Origin: Mycolicibacterium mucogenicum DSM 44124
GTDB taxonomy: Bacteria > Actinomycetota > Actinomycetes > Mycobacteriales > Mycobacteriaceae
Direction: 5' to 3'
Assembly (NCBI RefSeq): GCF_005670685.2
Contig: NZ_CP062008.1
Span: 2,170,001-2,234,000 of the forward strand
DNA length: 64,000 bases
This document shows positions 47,020 to 56,161 of this stretch, one piece after another (position 1 is the first letter of the stretch; every line of letters begins with the position of its first letter). The notes below the pieces were generated by a model, which had not been told where the DNA came from, made no database searches, and saw nothing but the letters and a program-made list of their open reading frames with translations. Made by a program: the position numbers and the translations under genes.

Positions 47020-48123
47020 GTGGACGGTCAGCTCGGCGACTCCACCCGTAGCGTCAAAGCGACTGCGTCGCAACGGGTTCCAGGTCAGCCGGTGGCGCCG
47101 CCGCCGGTTCCGGTGGCGGCCTACCACCTGTCCGACGATGAATCGGACGGTCTGGACTTCTACGGCCGCAACTCCAATCCGGCTTGGCGCCAACTGGAAT
47201 CGGCTCTGGCCGAACTGGAGGGCGCCGTCTCGGCGCTCACGTTCTCCTCGGGAATGGCCGCCATTTCGTCGGCGCTGCGGGTGCTGGCGACCCCGGGCAC
47301 CACTCTGGTGGTCCCCGCCGACGGCTACTACCAGGTGCGCAGATACGCGGCCGAGCATCTCGCGGCCCGCGGCGTCACGGTGATCGAGGCGAGCGCCGCG
47401 CAGATGTACGACGCCGCCGTCGGCGCCGACGTCGTGCTCGCCGAATCCCCGGTCAACCCGACGCTGGACGTCGTCGACCTGCACCGGCTGTCCACGATCT
47501 GCCGCGCCCGCGGCGCGACTTTGGTGGTCGACAACACCGCCGCAACCCCGCTGGGCCAGCGGCCACTGTCGCTCGGCGCGGATCTGGTGGTCGCCAGCGC
47601 GACGAAGGGGCTGTCCGGGCACAGCGATCTGATCGCCGGCTACGTCGCCGGGTGCCACCGCGAGCTCATGGCCGCCATCGAACGGGACCGGCTGCTGGCC
47701 GGCGCGATCCTCGGCCACTTCGAGGCCTGGTTGGCGCTCCGGAGCCTCGGCACCGCCGGTCTGCGGTTCGAGCGCCAATGCGGCAACGCGCTCGCGCTGG
47801 CGATGACACTCGAGGGGCACCCCGCCGTGCGGGCGGTGCGGTATCCCGGCCTGCCCACCGATCCGGCGCATGCCGTCGCCCGCGATCAGATGCGACGTTT
47901 CGGCGGCCTGATCGCGATCGAGTTGGCCGATGCCGCCGCCGTCCGGGACCTGGTGAACCGCAGCCGGCTGCTCGTCGCCGCGACCAGTTTCGGCGGCATC
48001 CACACCTCGGTCGACAGGCGCGCACGCTGGGGCGATGCGGTCGAGCCGGGTTTTGCGCGGATATCGCTCGGCATCGAGGACACCGACGACCTGCTGGCCG
48101 ACATCACGGGTGCACTGGGGTAG
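47020..48123 (+). CDS. PLP-dependent Cys/Met metabolism enzyme (cystathionine gamma-lyase-like)
   Basis: 367 residues of fold-type I. PLP contacts are FSSGMAAISSALRVL and VVDNTAATPLGQRPLSLGADLVVASATKGLSGHSDLIAGYV, with the Schiff-base Lys in SATKG. The family includes cystathionine gamma-lyase, gamma-synthase and methionine gamma-lyase. The sequence is shorter than typical (about 380-400) and lacks the usual N-terminal tetramer clasp. GTG 47020 start, 3 nt after gpsA. It sits between gpsA and ddl, neighbours in M. tuberculosis, so it looks like an extra gene. Confidence 0.88.
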   Translation: MDGQLGDSTRSVKATASQRVPGQPVAPPPVPVAAYHLSDDESDGLDFYGRNSNPAWRQLESALAELEGAVSALTFSSGMAAISSALRVLATPGTTLVVPADGYYQVRRYAAEHLAARGVTVIEASAAQMYDAAVGADVVLAESPVNPTLDVVDLHRLSTICRARGATLVVDNTAATPLGQRPLSLGADLVVASATKGLSGHSDLIAGYVAGCHRELMAAIERDRLLAGAILGHFEAWLALRSLGTAGLRFERQCGNALALAMTLEGHPAVRAVRYPGLPTDPAHAVARDQMRRFGGLIAIELADAAAVRDLVNRSRLLVAATSFGGIHTSVDRRARWGDAVEPGFARISLGIEDTDDLLADITGALG

Positions 48124-48143
48124 CCAGGTAGCCTCTCTAGGTT

Positions 48144-49253
48144 GTGACTGCCCCTCAATCCTCAGGAGCCACCGGCCGTACCCGGGTCGCCGTCGTTTAT
48201 GGCGGACGCAGTTCGGAGCACGCCATCTCCTGTGTTTCGGCCGGGAGCATCCTGCGCAACCTGGACCCGGCCCGCTACGAGGTCGTCGCCGTCGGCATCA
48301 CCCCGGAGGGATCCTGGGTGCTGGGAGACGGCCGCCCGGAGACCCTCGCCATCACCGACGGGCAGCTGCCGGGTGTCACCGAGGCGTCCGGCACCGCGCT
48401 GACGCTGGCCGCCGATCCGAACCGCCGCGGTGAACTGCTGTCGCTGCAGGACGGCGTCGCGCAGGTGCTGACGGCCGTCGACGTCGTCTTCCCGGTGCTG
48501 CACGGACCGTACGGCGAGGACGGCACGATCCAGGGCCTGCTGGAACTGGCCGGGGTGCCGTACGTCGGCGCCGGTGTGCTGGCCAGTGCCGCCGGCATGG
48601 ACAAGGAATTCACCAAGAAGCTGCTGGCCGCCGACGGACTGCCGATCGGCGACCAGGTGGTGCTGCGGCCGCGCGATGTGACACTGAGCCTGGATGACCG
48701 TGAGCGCCTGGGACTGCCGGTGTTCGTGAAGCCGGCCCGCGGTGGATCGTCCATCGGCGTCAGCCGGGTTGCCTCGTGGGACGAGCTGGATCAGGCCATC
48801 GCCTATGCGCGCCAACATGATCCGAAGGTGATCGTCGAAGCCGCGATGCCGGGCCGCGAAGTGGAATGCGGTGTGCTGGAGTACCCGGACGGCCGTGTCG
48901 CGGCCAGCGAGCTGGGCGAGATTCGCGTGGGTGGCGGGTTCTACGACTTCGCCACCAAGTACCTCGAGGACGCCGCCGAGCTCGACGTGCCCGCCAAGGT
49001 CGACGACGAAACCGCCGACGAGATCAGGCAATTGGCCATCCGCGCGTTCAAGGCGCTGGACTGCCAGGGCCTGGCGCGCGTCGACTTCTTCCTGACCGAG
49101 AACGGGCCGGTGATCAACGAGATCAACACCATGCCCGGCTTCACCACCATCTCGATGTACCCGCAGATGTGGGCGGCCAGCGGGGTCGACTACGCCACAC
49201 TGCTCAGTGTCATGGTGGACACCGCGCTCCGGCGCGGGACGGGCCTGCGCTAG
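48144..49253 (+). CDS. ddl: D-alanine--D-alanine ligase
   Basis: 369 residues, ATP-grasp ligase joining two D-Ala for peptidoglycan; target of D-cycloserine. Motifs: [64 protein letters not shown] and [23 protein letters not shown] (Mg2+ ligands). GTG start. TAGCCT (48130-48135) lies 8 nt before it, suggesting its own leaderless promoter as well as readthrough from the gpsA unit. The 3' end overlaps the convergent DUF3515 gene by 4 nt. Confidence 0.96.
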   Translation: MTAPQSSGATGRTRVAVVYGGRSSEHAISCVSAGSILRNLDPARYEVVAVGITPEGSWVLGDGRPETLAITDGQLPGVTEASGTALTLAADPNRRGELLSLQDGVAQVLTAVDVVFPVLHGPYGEDGTIQGLLELAGVPYVGAGVLASAAGMDKEFTKKLLAADGLPIGDQVVLRPRDVTLSLDDRERLGLPVFVKPARGGSSIGVSRVASWDELDQAIAYARQHDPKVIVEAAMPGREVECGVLEYPDGRVAASELGEIRVGGGFYDFATKYLEDAAELDVPAKVDDETADEIRQLAIRAFKALDCQGLARVDFFLTENGPVINEINTMPGFTTISMYPQMWAASGVDYATLLSVMVDTALRRGTGLR

Positions 49254-49825
49254 CGAGCCGGTGCCGGGTCCAGCGGGCGGGCCGGCATCACCTTTTCGAT
49301 GAGCTCGGAGATGGTCTGGATTGGCGTGGGACCGGAGCCCTGCGGCAGCGTCAGCGCGACGTAGGTGGCCGGCGTGCCATGGTCGACGGCGTACCAGGTA
49401 CTGGCACTCGGTCCGCTGGCCTCGAACCACGACACCGCATTGACCATCTGCAGCGGCGCGCCGACGACGAAATCGTCGGGCCGCTCGACGCCGCAGCGCA
49501 GCACCACGGTGTCGATGCCGGTCGGGCCCAGCCACGCCGCGGCGCCGGGCGGGGCGGGGTCGGCGAGCGTCGCCCGCCGGAAGTCGCCCATGGTGTCCGG
49601 CAGCGTCGCGAGGAGGGCTCGGCACTGATCGCTGTCGGCCTGCGGTGCCGGGGCGCCGGCGAGCGGGAGCGCAACGGGCTTGTCGGCAGGTGCCTGCCGC
49701 AGCGCGGCATACGCGAGCAGACCGACGATCGCGGCGATCGCCACGACGACGGCAGCGATGATGGCGCCGCGGGGCGGCCCATCCGGATCGCCCGTCAGAT
49801 CGTTGCGGTCACCGGGTTCGGTCAT
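49250..49825 (-). CDS. DUF3515 membrane-anchored protein
   Basis: 191 residues. Cytoplasmic tail, one transmembrane helix (about 21-44, [23 protein letters not shown]), then an extracytoplasmic DUF3515 domain ([49 protein letters not shown]). Conserved in actinobacteria between ddl and thiL; function unknown. ATG 49825 is preferred because TAGAGT (49838-49833) lies 7 nt upstream; ATG 49834 would overlap that hexamer. Confidence 0.86.
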   Translation of the reverse strand: MTEPGDRNDLTGDPDGPPRGAIIAAVVVAIAAIVGLLAYAALRQAPADKPVALPLAGAPAPQADSDQCRALLATLPDTMGDFRRATLADPAPPGAAAWLGPTGIDTVVLRCGVERPDDFVVGAPLQMVNAVSWFEASGPSASTWYAVDHGTPATYVALTLPQGSGPTPIQTISELIEKVMPARPLDPAPAR

Positions 49826-49879
49826 GACGGCCACTCTAAGCGCCCGCCGCCCGGGGAAGCTGACGGCGGTGAGCCTGCA

Positions 49880-49893
49880 TAGACTCCACCACC
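49880..49893 (+). promoter_or_regulatory. Leaderless-type -10 of thiL
   Basis: TAGACT (49880-49885) 8 nt before ATG 49894. Confidence 0.45.
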
Positions 49894-50856
49894 ATGACCA
49901 GCGCGGAATCCGGGGAGACCCTGGCGGGGCTCGGCGAGTTCGCGTTCATCGGGCGGATCACCGCCCGCCGCACCCAGCCCGCCGAGGTCGTCGTCGGCCC
50001 GGGTGACGATGCCGCCCTGCTGACGGTCGCCGACGGCCGGGTCGTGGTGTCCACCGACATGCTGGTCGAGGGCCGGCATTTCCGGCGGGACTGGTCGACG
50101 CCGTATGACGTGGGGCGCAAGGCAATTGCGCAGAATGCCGCGGACATCGAGGCCATGGGCGGGCGGGCCTACGCGTTCGTCGTCGGCTTCGGGGCGCCGG
50201 TCGACACGGAGGCCGCGGATGCGCAGCTGCTGTCCGACGGAATGTGGTCGGAGGCAACGAAATTCGGTGCCGGAATCGTGGGTGGTGATCTGGTGGCCGC
50301 GCCGCAGTGGGTGGTGTCGGTGACGGTGCTCGGTGACCTGGGTGGCCGCCCGCCCGTGCTGCTCTCCGGTGCGCAACCGGGGGACACCGTCGCGGTGGTC
50401 GGTGACGTGGGCTGGTCGGGAGCGGGATATGACTTGTGGCGCACGGGTATCCACGAGTTCGACGAGTTGCGCCGACGGCATCTGGTGCCGCACGTGGCTT
50501 ATGGCCAGGGACCGGCTGCCGCGGCGGCGGGCGCGACGGCCTTGACGGATGTGTCCGACGGCCTGGTCGCCGACCTCGGCCACATCGCGGCGGCGTCGGG
50601 TGTGGCGATCGACCTGTCGATGGCAGCGCTCGAGGCCGACGTGGCGATGTTGACGCCGGCGGCCGCCATGGTGGGCGCTGACGCCCGCGACTGGGTGCTC
50701 GGCGGCGGCGAGGATCACGTGCTGGTCGGCACCTTCGGTGGCGCACTGCCCGTGGGGTGGCGGGCGATCGGGACGGTCGGTTCGGGGGACCCGCGCGTGA
50801 CGGTCGACGGCGCGCCCTGGCATGGAGCCGGCGGCTGGGAATCGTTCGGTCAGTAA
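49894..50856 (+). CDS. thiL: Thiamine-monophosphate kinase
   Basis: 320 residues, PurM-like ATP-dependent kinase making thiamine diphosphate from thiamine monophosphate. Metal and nucleotide motifs: VGPGDDAALLTV, VVSTDMLVEGRHFRRDWSTPYDVGRKAIAQNAADIEAMGG, GGDLVAAPQW, ALTDVSDGLVADLGHIAAAS and GGGEDHVLVGTF. A TAAGGT hexamer for ung overlaps its stop codon. No thiamine riboswitch is seen upstream. Confidence 0.95.
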   Translation: MTSAESGETLAGLGEFAFIGRITARRTQPAEVVVGPGDDAALLTVADGRVVVSTDMLVEGRHFRRDWSTPYDVGRKAIAQNAADIEAMGGRAYAFVVGFGAPVDTEAADAQLLSDGMWSEATKFGAGIVGGDLVAAPQWVVSVTVLGDLGGRPPVLLSGAQPGDTVAVVGDVGWSGAGYDLWRTGIHEFDELRRRHLVPHVAYGQGPAAAAAGATALTDVSDGLVADLGHIAAASGVAIDLSMAALEADVAMLTPAAAMVGADARDWVLGGGEDHVLVGTFGGALPVGWRAIGTVGSGDPRVTVDGAPWHGAGGWESFGQ

Positions 50857-50865
50857 GGTACTGGC
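50854..50865 (+). promoter_or_regulatory. Leaderless-type -10 of ung, overlapping thiL stop
   Basis: TAAGGT (50854-50859), whose first three bases are the thiL stop codon, lies 6 nt before GTG 50866. Confidence 0.45.
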
Positions 50866-51549
50866 GTGACTGCCCGACCCCTGCACGACCTGATCGACCC
50901 CGGCTGGGCCGCGGCCCTGGAGCCCGTCGCCCCGCAAATCACCGCGATGGGTGAATTCCTGCGCGCCGAGAATGCGGCCGGCCACGGCTATCTGCCGGCA
51001 GGGGAGAACGTGTTGCGCGCCTTCACCTTCCCCTTCGACGAGGTGCGGGTGCTGATCGTCGGCCAGGACCCCTATCCGACGCCCGGGCATGCCGTCGGGC
51101 TGAGTTTCTCGGTGGCACCCGACGTGCGGCCGCTGCCGCGCAGCCTGTCCAACATCTTCACCGAGTACACCGCCGACCTGGGCTACGAGCCGCCCAGTTG
51201 CGGTGACCTGAGCCCGTGGTCGAAGCAGGGCGTCATGATGCTGAACAGGGTGCTGACGGTCCGGCCGGGCAATCCCGCGTCGCACCGCGGGAAAGGCTGG
51301 GAGGCCATCACCGAATGCGCGATCAACGCGCTGATCGCGCGGCCGCAGCCGCTCGTGGCGGTGTTGTGGGGCCGGGACGCGCAGACCCTCAAGCCCATGC
51401 TGACCGGCGAACGCTGCGCGAGCATCGAATCGGTGCACCCGTCGCCGCTGTCGGCGTCACGCGGGTTCTTCGGGTCCCGGCCGTTCAGCCGGGCCAACGA
51501 GCTGCTGACGCGCCTCGGCGCCGAACCCATCGACTGGCGCCTGCCCTAG
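50866..51549 (+). CDS. ung: Uracil-DNA glycosylase, family 1
   Basis: 227 residues. Removes uracil from DNA to start base-excision repair. Water-activating loop [18 protein letters not shown] with Asp68, uracil-binding [13 protein letters not shown], and DNA-intercalation/His motif [17 protein letters not shown] with His191. GTG start. Downstream, 51550-51814 holds no gene but two diverged direct repeats and a hairpin. Confidence 0.96.
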   Translation: MTARPLHDLIDPGWAAALEPVAPQITAMGEFLRAENAAGHGYLPAGENVLRAFTFPFDEVRVLIVGQDPYPTPGHAVGLSFSVAPDVRPLPRSLSNIFTEYTADLGYEPPSCGDLSPWSKQGVMMLNRVLTVRPGNPASHRGKGWEAITECAINALIARPQPLVAVLWGRDAQTLKPMLTGERCASIESVHPSPLSASRGFFGSRPFSRANELLTRLGAEPIDWRLP

Positions 51550-51561
51550 CGCTGCGTGCCC

Positions 51562-51677
51562 GTTGACCCTGTACCCAGGGCGTATTTGTTCGAGTGAGGT
51601 GCGCCCTCACGTGAGAGTCAACGGCTCTGAGCGCTGATATCGAGTTGACCCTGCATCCTGGGCGTAATCGTGCGAGT
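51562..51677. repeat. Two diverged 34-bp direct repeats downstream of ung
   Basis: Copies at 51562-51595 and 51644-51677 both begin GTTGACCCTG, share GGGCGTA and end CGAGT, with roughly 80% identity; 48 bp separate them. An extra inverted repeat CCGTTGAC (51560-51567)/GTCAACGG (51617-51624) and GTGAGG/CCTCAC arms overlap the first copy. Probably an intergenic repeat family. Confidence 0.55.
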
Positions 51678-51730
51678 AGGCCGCAGCGTGGACGCACGCT
51701 CAACCGACAGTGCGAACTGAAGACACACGA

Positions 51731-51759
51731 AAGCGCTGCACGGGATTCGTGCAGCGCTT
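51731..51759 (-). terminator. Hairpin terminator between ung and rpmB
   Basis: AAGCGCTGCAC (51731-51741) with GTGCAGCGCTT (51749-51759), 11 perfect pairs and a 7-nt loop. On the minus strand TTTCGTGTG follows the stem, so it most likely ends the rpmB transcript, but it can also serve the convergent ung. Confidence 0.7.
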
Positions 51760-51814
51760 AGGTGTGAAGCTTTCAGTTGTCAGGCGGAATCAATCCGCCC
51801 GGCGGTAGCCGAAA

Positions 51815-52009
51815 CTAGCCGCGGGTGACCTTGCCGGCCTTGAGGCAGGAGGTGCAGGCGTTGACGCGCTTGCGGTTGCCACCCGGACGGTCGACGGCAC
51901 GCACGGTCTGGATGTTCGGATCCCAGCGGCGGTTGGTCCGACGGTGGGAGTGCGAGACGGACATGCCGAAGCCCGGTCCCTTTCCGCAGATGTCGCACAC
52001 GGCGGCCAT
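51815..52009 (-). CDS. rpmB: 50S ribosomal protein L28 (bL28), zinc-ribbon form
   Basis: 64 residues: [32 protein letters not shown]... ending [13 protein letters not shown]. The two CxxC pairs form the zinc-binding C+ version used when zinc is sufficient. ATG 52009 follows AGGAG at 6 nt; an in-frame start 48 nt upstream is not supported. Promoter TTGGTG-17-TATCCT upstream. Confidence 0.96.
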   Translation of the reverse strand: MAAVCDICGKGPGFGMSVSHSHRRTNRRWDPNIQTVRAVDRPGGNRKRVNACTSCLKAGKVTRG

Positions 52010-52089
52010 GAAGAACTCCTCGAAAATCAGTACTTGGGGTCTGAGTCCGACGGCCACAGGGTTGTGCGGCGCGAACAGACAACCTGACC

Positions 52090-52118
52090 AGGATACCGGG
52101 CGGCCCGACGATCACCAA
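52090..52118 (-). promoter_or_regulatory. rpmB promoter
   Basis: On the minus strand TTGGTG (52118-52113), 17-nt spacer, TATCCT (52095-52090). The rest of 52119-52259 holds a TAGGCT hexamer (about 52180) possibly serving the FakA-like gene; nothing else seen. Confidence 0.5.
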
Positions 52119-52259
52119 AATGGGTCTGGTGACGGCGGTTCCACGGGAGCTGGTCAGGAGATTTGTCGGGGCCAGTGGCTAGGCTGGCGGGGCGCCGAGG
52201 GGCACCCGGCGGGCGACTGGAGAATCGGGGTGAACCCGGGCGGACGCGATGGAGGTCAC

Positions 52260-53936
52260 ATGTCAGCTGGCGTGGGTCGCACACCCCGTCCGCTGGATGG
52301 GATCGCCTTGCGTGACTGGGCGCACACCGCGGTCCTGCACCTCATCGCCCACACCGACGAGATCAACCGGCTGAACGTCTATCCCGTCGCCGACTCCGAC
52401 ACCGGCACCAACATGCTGTTCACCATGCGTGCTGCCGCCGCGCAGGCCGACGAGGCCGTCAAGACGGCGGGCAATGACGTGGTGGCGGTGTCGGCCGCGT
52501 TGTCGGCCGGGGCGTTGCACGGCGCCCGGGGCAACTCGGGCGTCATCCTGTCGCAGATCCTCCGCGGCGTGGCCGACGTGGTCGCCGAGGCCGCGTTGCA
52601 ACGCGGTGAGGACAGGGAGTGCGGCGAGATCACGGCGCCGGAGTTCACCGCGGCCCTGCACCACGCCCAGGTACTGGCCGTCGCGTCGGTCGGGCAGACC
52701 GTGCCCGGAACCATCGTGTCGGTGCTGCAGGCGGCCGCGCTGGAAGCCGAGAGTCAGGACGGGGTGACCGACCTCGCGACGATGGCCGCCGCCGTCTCGG
52801 ATGCCGCCGCGGCAGCGCTCGAGCGCACCACCGATCAGCTCGACGTGCTCGCGGAAGCGGGTGTCGTCGACGCCGGCGGACGCGGCCTGCTGGTCCTGCT
52901 CGACGCCCTGACCGTGACGCTGTCCGGCGGCTCGACGCCCCGGCCTCAGTACCAACCCGGGCAGGCGCGGGCAGAGCACGGTCACGACCACCATGACCAC
53001 CACGAAATCAACGGCGCAGCACCACAATTCGAGGTGATGTACCTGCTGGGCGACTGCGACCCGGACAACGTCGAGGTCCTGCGCGCCCGGCTGCTGCGAC
53101 TCGGTGAATCGGTTGCCATCGCCGCCGCGATCGCCGGCGTCCAATACAGCGTGCATGTGCACGCCGACGACGCCGGCGCCGCGATCGAGGCCGCCCTCGA
53201 TCTGGGCACCGTCAGCCGGATTCAGGTCACCGCGCTGATCGGGGCGGCCGGGGCCCGCCCGTCCGGCGGCTGGAGCCGCGACCGCGCCGTGCTGGCGATC
53301 GTCGACGGCGACGGCGCGGGGGAGCTGTTCGGCGGCGAGGGCGCGCACGTGCTGCGGCCCGGCGATGGACCGGTCAGTGCGCAGCAGTTCCTGGCCGGGC
53401 TGGTCGGCACGGGTGCCGCGCAGATCATGGTGCTGCCCAACGGTTTTCTGGCCGCCGAGGAGTTGGTGGCCGGCTGCGCCACCGCAATCAGCTGGGGCAT
53501 GGATGTCGTCCCGGTGCCGGCCGGATCCATGGTGCAGGGATTGGCGGCGCTGGCCGTGCACGACCCGGCCCGGCAGGCCGTCGACGACGGTTACAACATG
53601 GCGCGCGCCGCGGCAGGCGCCCGCCACGGATCGGTACGGATCGCGACCGAGGCGGCGCTGACGTGGGCCGGGCGGTGCCGTCCGGGGGACGGGCTGGGCA
53701 TCGCCGGTGACGAGGTGCTGATCGTCGGGCACGATCTGGTCAGTGCCGCCAGCGGGCTGATCGACCTGCTGCTGTCGTCGGGCGGAGAACTGGTCACGGT
53801 GTTGACCGGCGCGGGTGTCGACGCCGAGGTGGGCGTCGCGCTCGCCGAACACGTGCGCCAGGAGCACCTGGCGGCCGAGTTGGTGACCTATCACACCGGT
53901 CACCGCGGCGATGCGCTACTGATAGGGGTGGAGTAG
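52260..53936 (+). CDS. DAK2-domain fatty acid kinase-like protein (FakA/YloV type)
   Basis: 558 residues. The N-terminal DhaL/DAK2 nucleotide domain carries the Mg-ADP ligands in NVYPVADSDTGTNMLFTMRAA and the loop GARGNSGVILSQILRG. A His-rich linker (HGHDHHDHHE, near residue 240) and a long FakA C-terminal region follow. In Firmicutes FakA phosphorylates fatty acids bound by FakB (DegV); no degV gene is visible here. ATG 52260 follows GGAGG. It is intact, while I recall M. tuberculosis having it annotated as two ORFs (Rv2975c/Rv2974c). recG starts 2 nt later. Confidence 0.9.
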   Translation: MSAGVGRTPRPLDGIALRDWAHTAVLHLIAHTDEINRLNVYPVADSDTGTNMLFTMRAAAAQADEAVKTAGNDVVAVSAALSAGALHGARGNSGVILSQILRGVADVVAEAALQRGEDRECGEITAPEFTAALHHAQVLAVASVGQTVPGTIVSVLQAAALEAESQDGVTDLATMAAAVSDAAAAALERTTDQLDVLAEAGVVDAGGRGLLVLLDALTVTLSGGSTPRPQYQPGQARAEHGHDHHDHHEINGAAPQFEVMYLLGDCDPDNVEVLRARLLRLGESVAIAAAIAGVQYSVHVHADDAGAAIEAALDLGTVSRIQVTALIGAAGARPSGGWSRDRAVLAIVDGDGAGELFGGEGAHVLRPGDGPVSAQQFLAGLVGTGAAQIMVLPNGFLAAEELVAGCATAISWGMDVVPVPAGSMVQGLAALAVHDPARQAVDDGYNMARAAAGARHGSVRIATEAALTWAGRCRPGDGLGIAGDEVLIVGHDLVSAASGLIDLLLSSGGELVTVLTGAGVDAEVGVALAEHVRQEHLAAELVTYHTGHRGDALLIGVE

Positions 53937-53938
53937 CA

Positions 53939-56161
53939 GTGGTCGCGCTGACCGACTCACTGGTGCACGTACTGGGCGCGAAATCGGCTGCGCCACTGGA
54001 AGAATTCCTCGGTATCCGCACCGTCAACGATCTGTTGCGGCACTATCCGCGCAAGTACAGCCAGGGCATGACGGTGCTCGGTGAAGACACCGAGCTGCCC
54101 GAAGAAGGCGACCACGTGACGTTCGTCGACGTCATCACCAAGGCGGAGACGCGCTGGACCAACCGGGCGCCCAAGCGCGAATACCTGGTGGTCACCCTCG
54201 GGAACCGCAACCCGAAGGTCACCGCAACCTTCTTCAACGCCAAGTTCCTCAAGAAATCCCTCGTCGAGGGCACCCGGGTGATGCTGTCGGGCGTGGTCGG
54301 ATTCTACGGCCGCACAATGCAATTGACGCATCCCGCGCACCTGGTCCTGGGTTCGGGCGCCGGCCGCACGTTCGGTTCGCCGGCGCTGAAGAAGATCGCC
54401 GACGCCTCCGAGAAGATGCACGGCGAACTGCAGATGTCGGCGTTCGAGCGGGAGTTCTTCCCGATCTACTCGGCGTGCGCGAAAGTGCAGAGCTGGGACA
54501 TCTACGCCTGCATCCTGCAGGTGCTCGCCGTGCTGGACCCGATAGCCGACCCGCTGCCGGAATCCATCCGGGCGCAGCGGGGCCTGATCTCGGAGGACCA
54601 GGCGCTGCGCGACATCCACCTCGGCGAGCGTGAAGCCGATCGCGAACAGGCCAGGGAGCGGCTGACTTTCGACGAGGCCGCCGGGCTGCAGTGGGCACTG
54701 GCCGCCCGTCGGCACGGCACCCAGTCGCAATCCGGTCCGCCTGCGCCGCCGATCGACACCGGTCTCGCGGCCGCCCTGCGTGACCGGTTGCCGTTCGAAT
54801 TGACCGCGGGCCAACGTGACGTGCTCGAGGTGCTGTCGGCCGAGCTGTCCGAGTCCCGCCCCATGAACCGGATGCTGCAGGGCGAGGTCGGCTCGGGCAA
54901 GACCATCGTCTCGCTGATCGCCATGCTGCAGATGGTCGACGCCGGATACCAGTGCGCGCTGCTCGCCCCGACGGAAGTGCTTGCCGTGCAACACGCGCGG
55001 TCCGTTCGCGACGTGCTGGGGCCGCTCGTCATGGCGGGCCAGCTCGGTGCCCCCGACGATGCGACGTCGGTGGCGCTGCTGACCGGATCCATGACCGCGC
55101 AACAGAAACGGCAGGTGCGCGAGGAGGTGGCGAGCGGGCGGGCCGGCATCGTCATCGGCACCCACGCCCTGCTGCAGGACGCGGTGGAGTTCGACCGGCT
55201 CGGCATGGTGGTGGTCGACGAGCAGCACCGGTTCGGGGTGGAACAGCGAGACCGCTTGCGCGCCAAGGCTCCCGACGGTCTGACGCCGCACCTGCTGGTG
55301 ATGACGGCGACCCCGATCCCGCGTACCGTCGCGCTGACCGTGTACGGCGATCTGGAGACCTCGACCATGCGGGAGCTGCCGCGGGGCCGGCAGCCGATCG
55401 ACACCAAGACCATCTTCGTCACCCAGAAACCGGCGTGGCTCGACCGGGCGTGGGCCCGCATCCGTGAAGAGGTCGCGGCCGGCCGGCAGGCCTACGTGGT
55501 GGCCTCCCGCATCGATGAGAACGACAAGACGGGTGACGAGAAGAATCAGGCCGGTCCGCCGCCGGTCACGGTCGTCGAGCTGTACGACAAGCTGCGCGCG
55601 GGGCCGCTGGAGGGCCTGAAGCTGGGGCTCATGCACGGCCGGCTGCCGGGCGACGAGAAGGACGCCATCATGTCGGCCTTCCGGGCCGGACAGATCGATG
55701 TGCTGGTGTGCACCACCGTCATCGAGGTCGGCGTCGACGTCCCCAACTCGACGGTCATGGTCGTGATGGACGCGGACCGCTTCGGCATCAGCCAGTTGCA
55801 CCAGCTGCGCGGCCGCATCGGCCGCGGCTCACACGCCAGCCTGTGCCTGCTCGCGACCAAGCTGCCGCCGGGATCGAAGGCCGGCGCCCGGCTGGAGGCG
55901 GTGGCCGGGACCCTCGATGGCTTCGAACTGGCCGATCTCGACCTGCAGGAGCGCCGCGAGGGCGACGTCCTGGGCCTCAACCAATCCGGGCGGGCCGGGC
56001 ACCTGCGATTCCTGTCGCTGGCCGACCATCAGGAAGTCATCGAGTCGGCCCGGGTCTTCTGCCAGGCGGCGTACGCGCAGAATCCCGATGATCCGGGCAT
56101 GTCCGCACTGGCCGCGCAGTTCGTCGATACCGATCGCGTCGAGTACCTGGACAAGGCGTGA
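53939..56161 (+). CDS. recG: ATP-dependent DNA helicase RecG
   Basis: 740 residues. Wedge/OB domain at the N-terminus (NDLLRHYPRKYSQGMTVL...), then SF2 helicase motifs: Walker A GEVGSGKT, DEQH box, TATPIPRTVAL, and the C-terminal VIEVGVDVPNSTVMVV, QLHQLRGRIGRG. It regresses stalled replication forks and processes recombination intermediates. GTG start 2 nt after the FakA-like stop. The stop overlaps the next gene by 4 nt (GTGA). Three-gene operon with both neighbours. Confidence 0.97.
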   Translation: MVALTDSLVHVLGAKSAAPLEEFLGIRTVNDLLRHYPRKYSQGMTVLGEDTELPEEGDHVTFVDVITKAETRWTNRAPKREYLVVTLGNRNPKVTATFFNAKFLKKSLVEGTRVMLSGVVGFYGRTMQLTHPAHLVLGSGAGRTFGSPALKKIADASEKMHGELQMSAFEREFFPIYSACAKVQSWDIYACILQVLAVLDPIADPLPESIRAQRGLISEDQALRDIHLGEREADREQARERLTFDEAAGLQWALAARRHGTQSQSGPPAPPIDTGLAAALRDRLPFELTAGQRDVLEVLSAELSESRPMNRMLQGEVGSGKTIVSLIAMLQMVDAGYQCALLAPTEVLAVQHARSVRDVLGPLVMAGQLGAPDDATSVALLTGSMTAQQKRQVREEVASGRAGIVIGTHALLQDAVEFDRLGMVVVDEQHRFGVEQRDRLRAKAPDGLTPHLLVMTATPIPRTVALTVYGDLETSTMRELPRGRQPIDTKTIFVTQKPAWLDRAWARIREEVAAGRQAYVVASRIDENDKTGDEKNQAGPPPVTVVELYDKLRAGPLEGLKLGLMHGRLPGDEKDAIMSAFRAGQIDVLVCTTVIEVGVDVPNSTVMVVMDADRFGISQLHQLRGRIGRGSHASLCLLATKLPPGSKAGARLEAVAGTLDGFELADLDLQERREGDVLGLNQSGRAGHLRFLSLADHQEVIESARVFCQAAYAQNPDDPGMSALAAQFVDTDRVEYLDKA

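Noticed and set aside
49825..49893. TPP riboswitch ahead of thiL
   Set aside because: Only 68 bp separate thiL and DUF3515, with a -10 hexamer 8 nt before the thiL ATG and no room for the conserved TPP fold.
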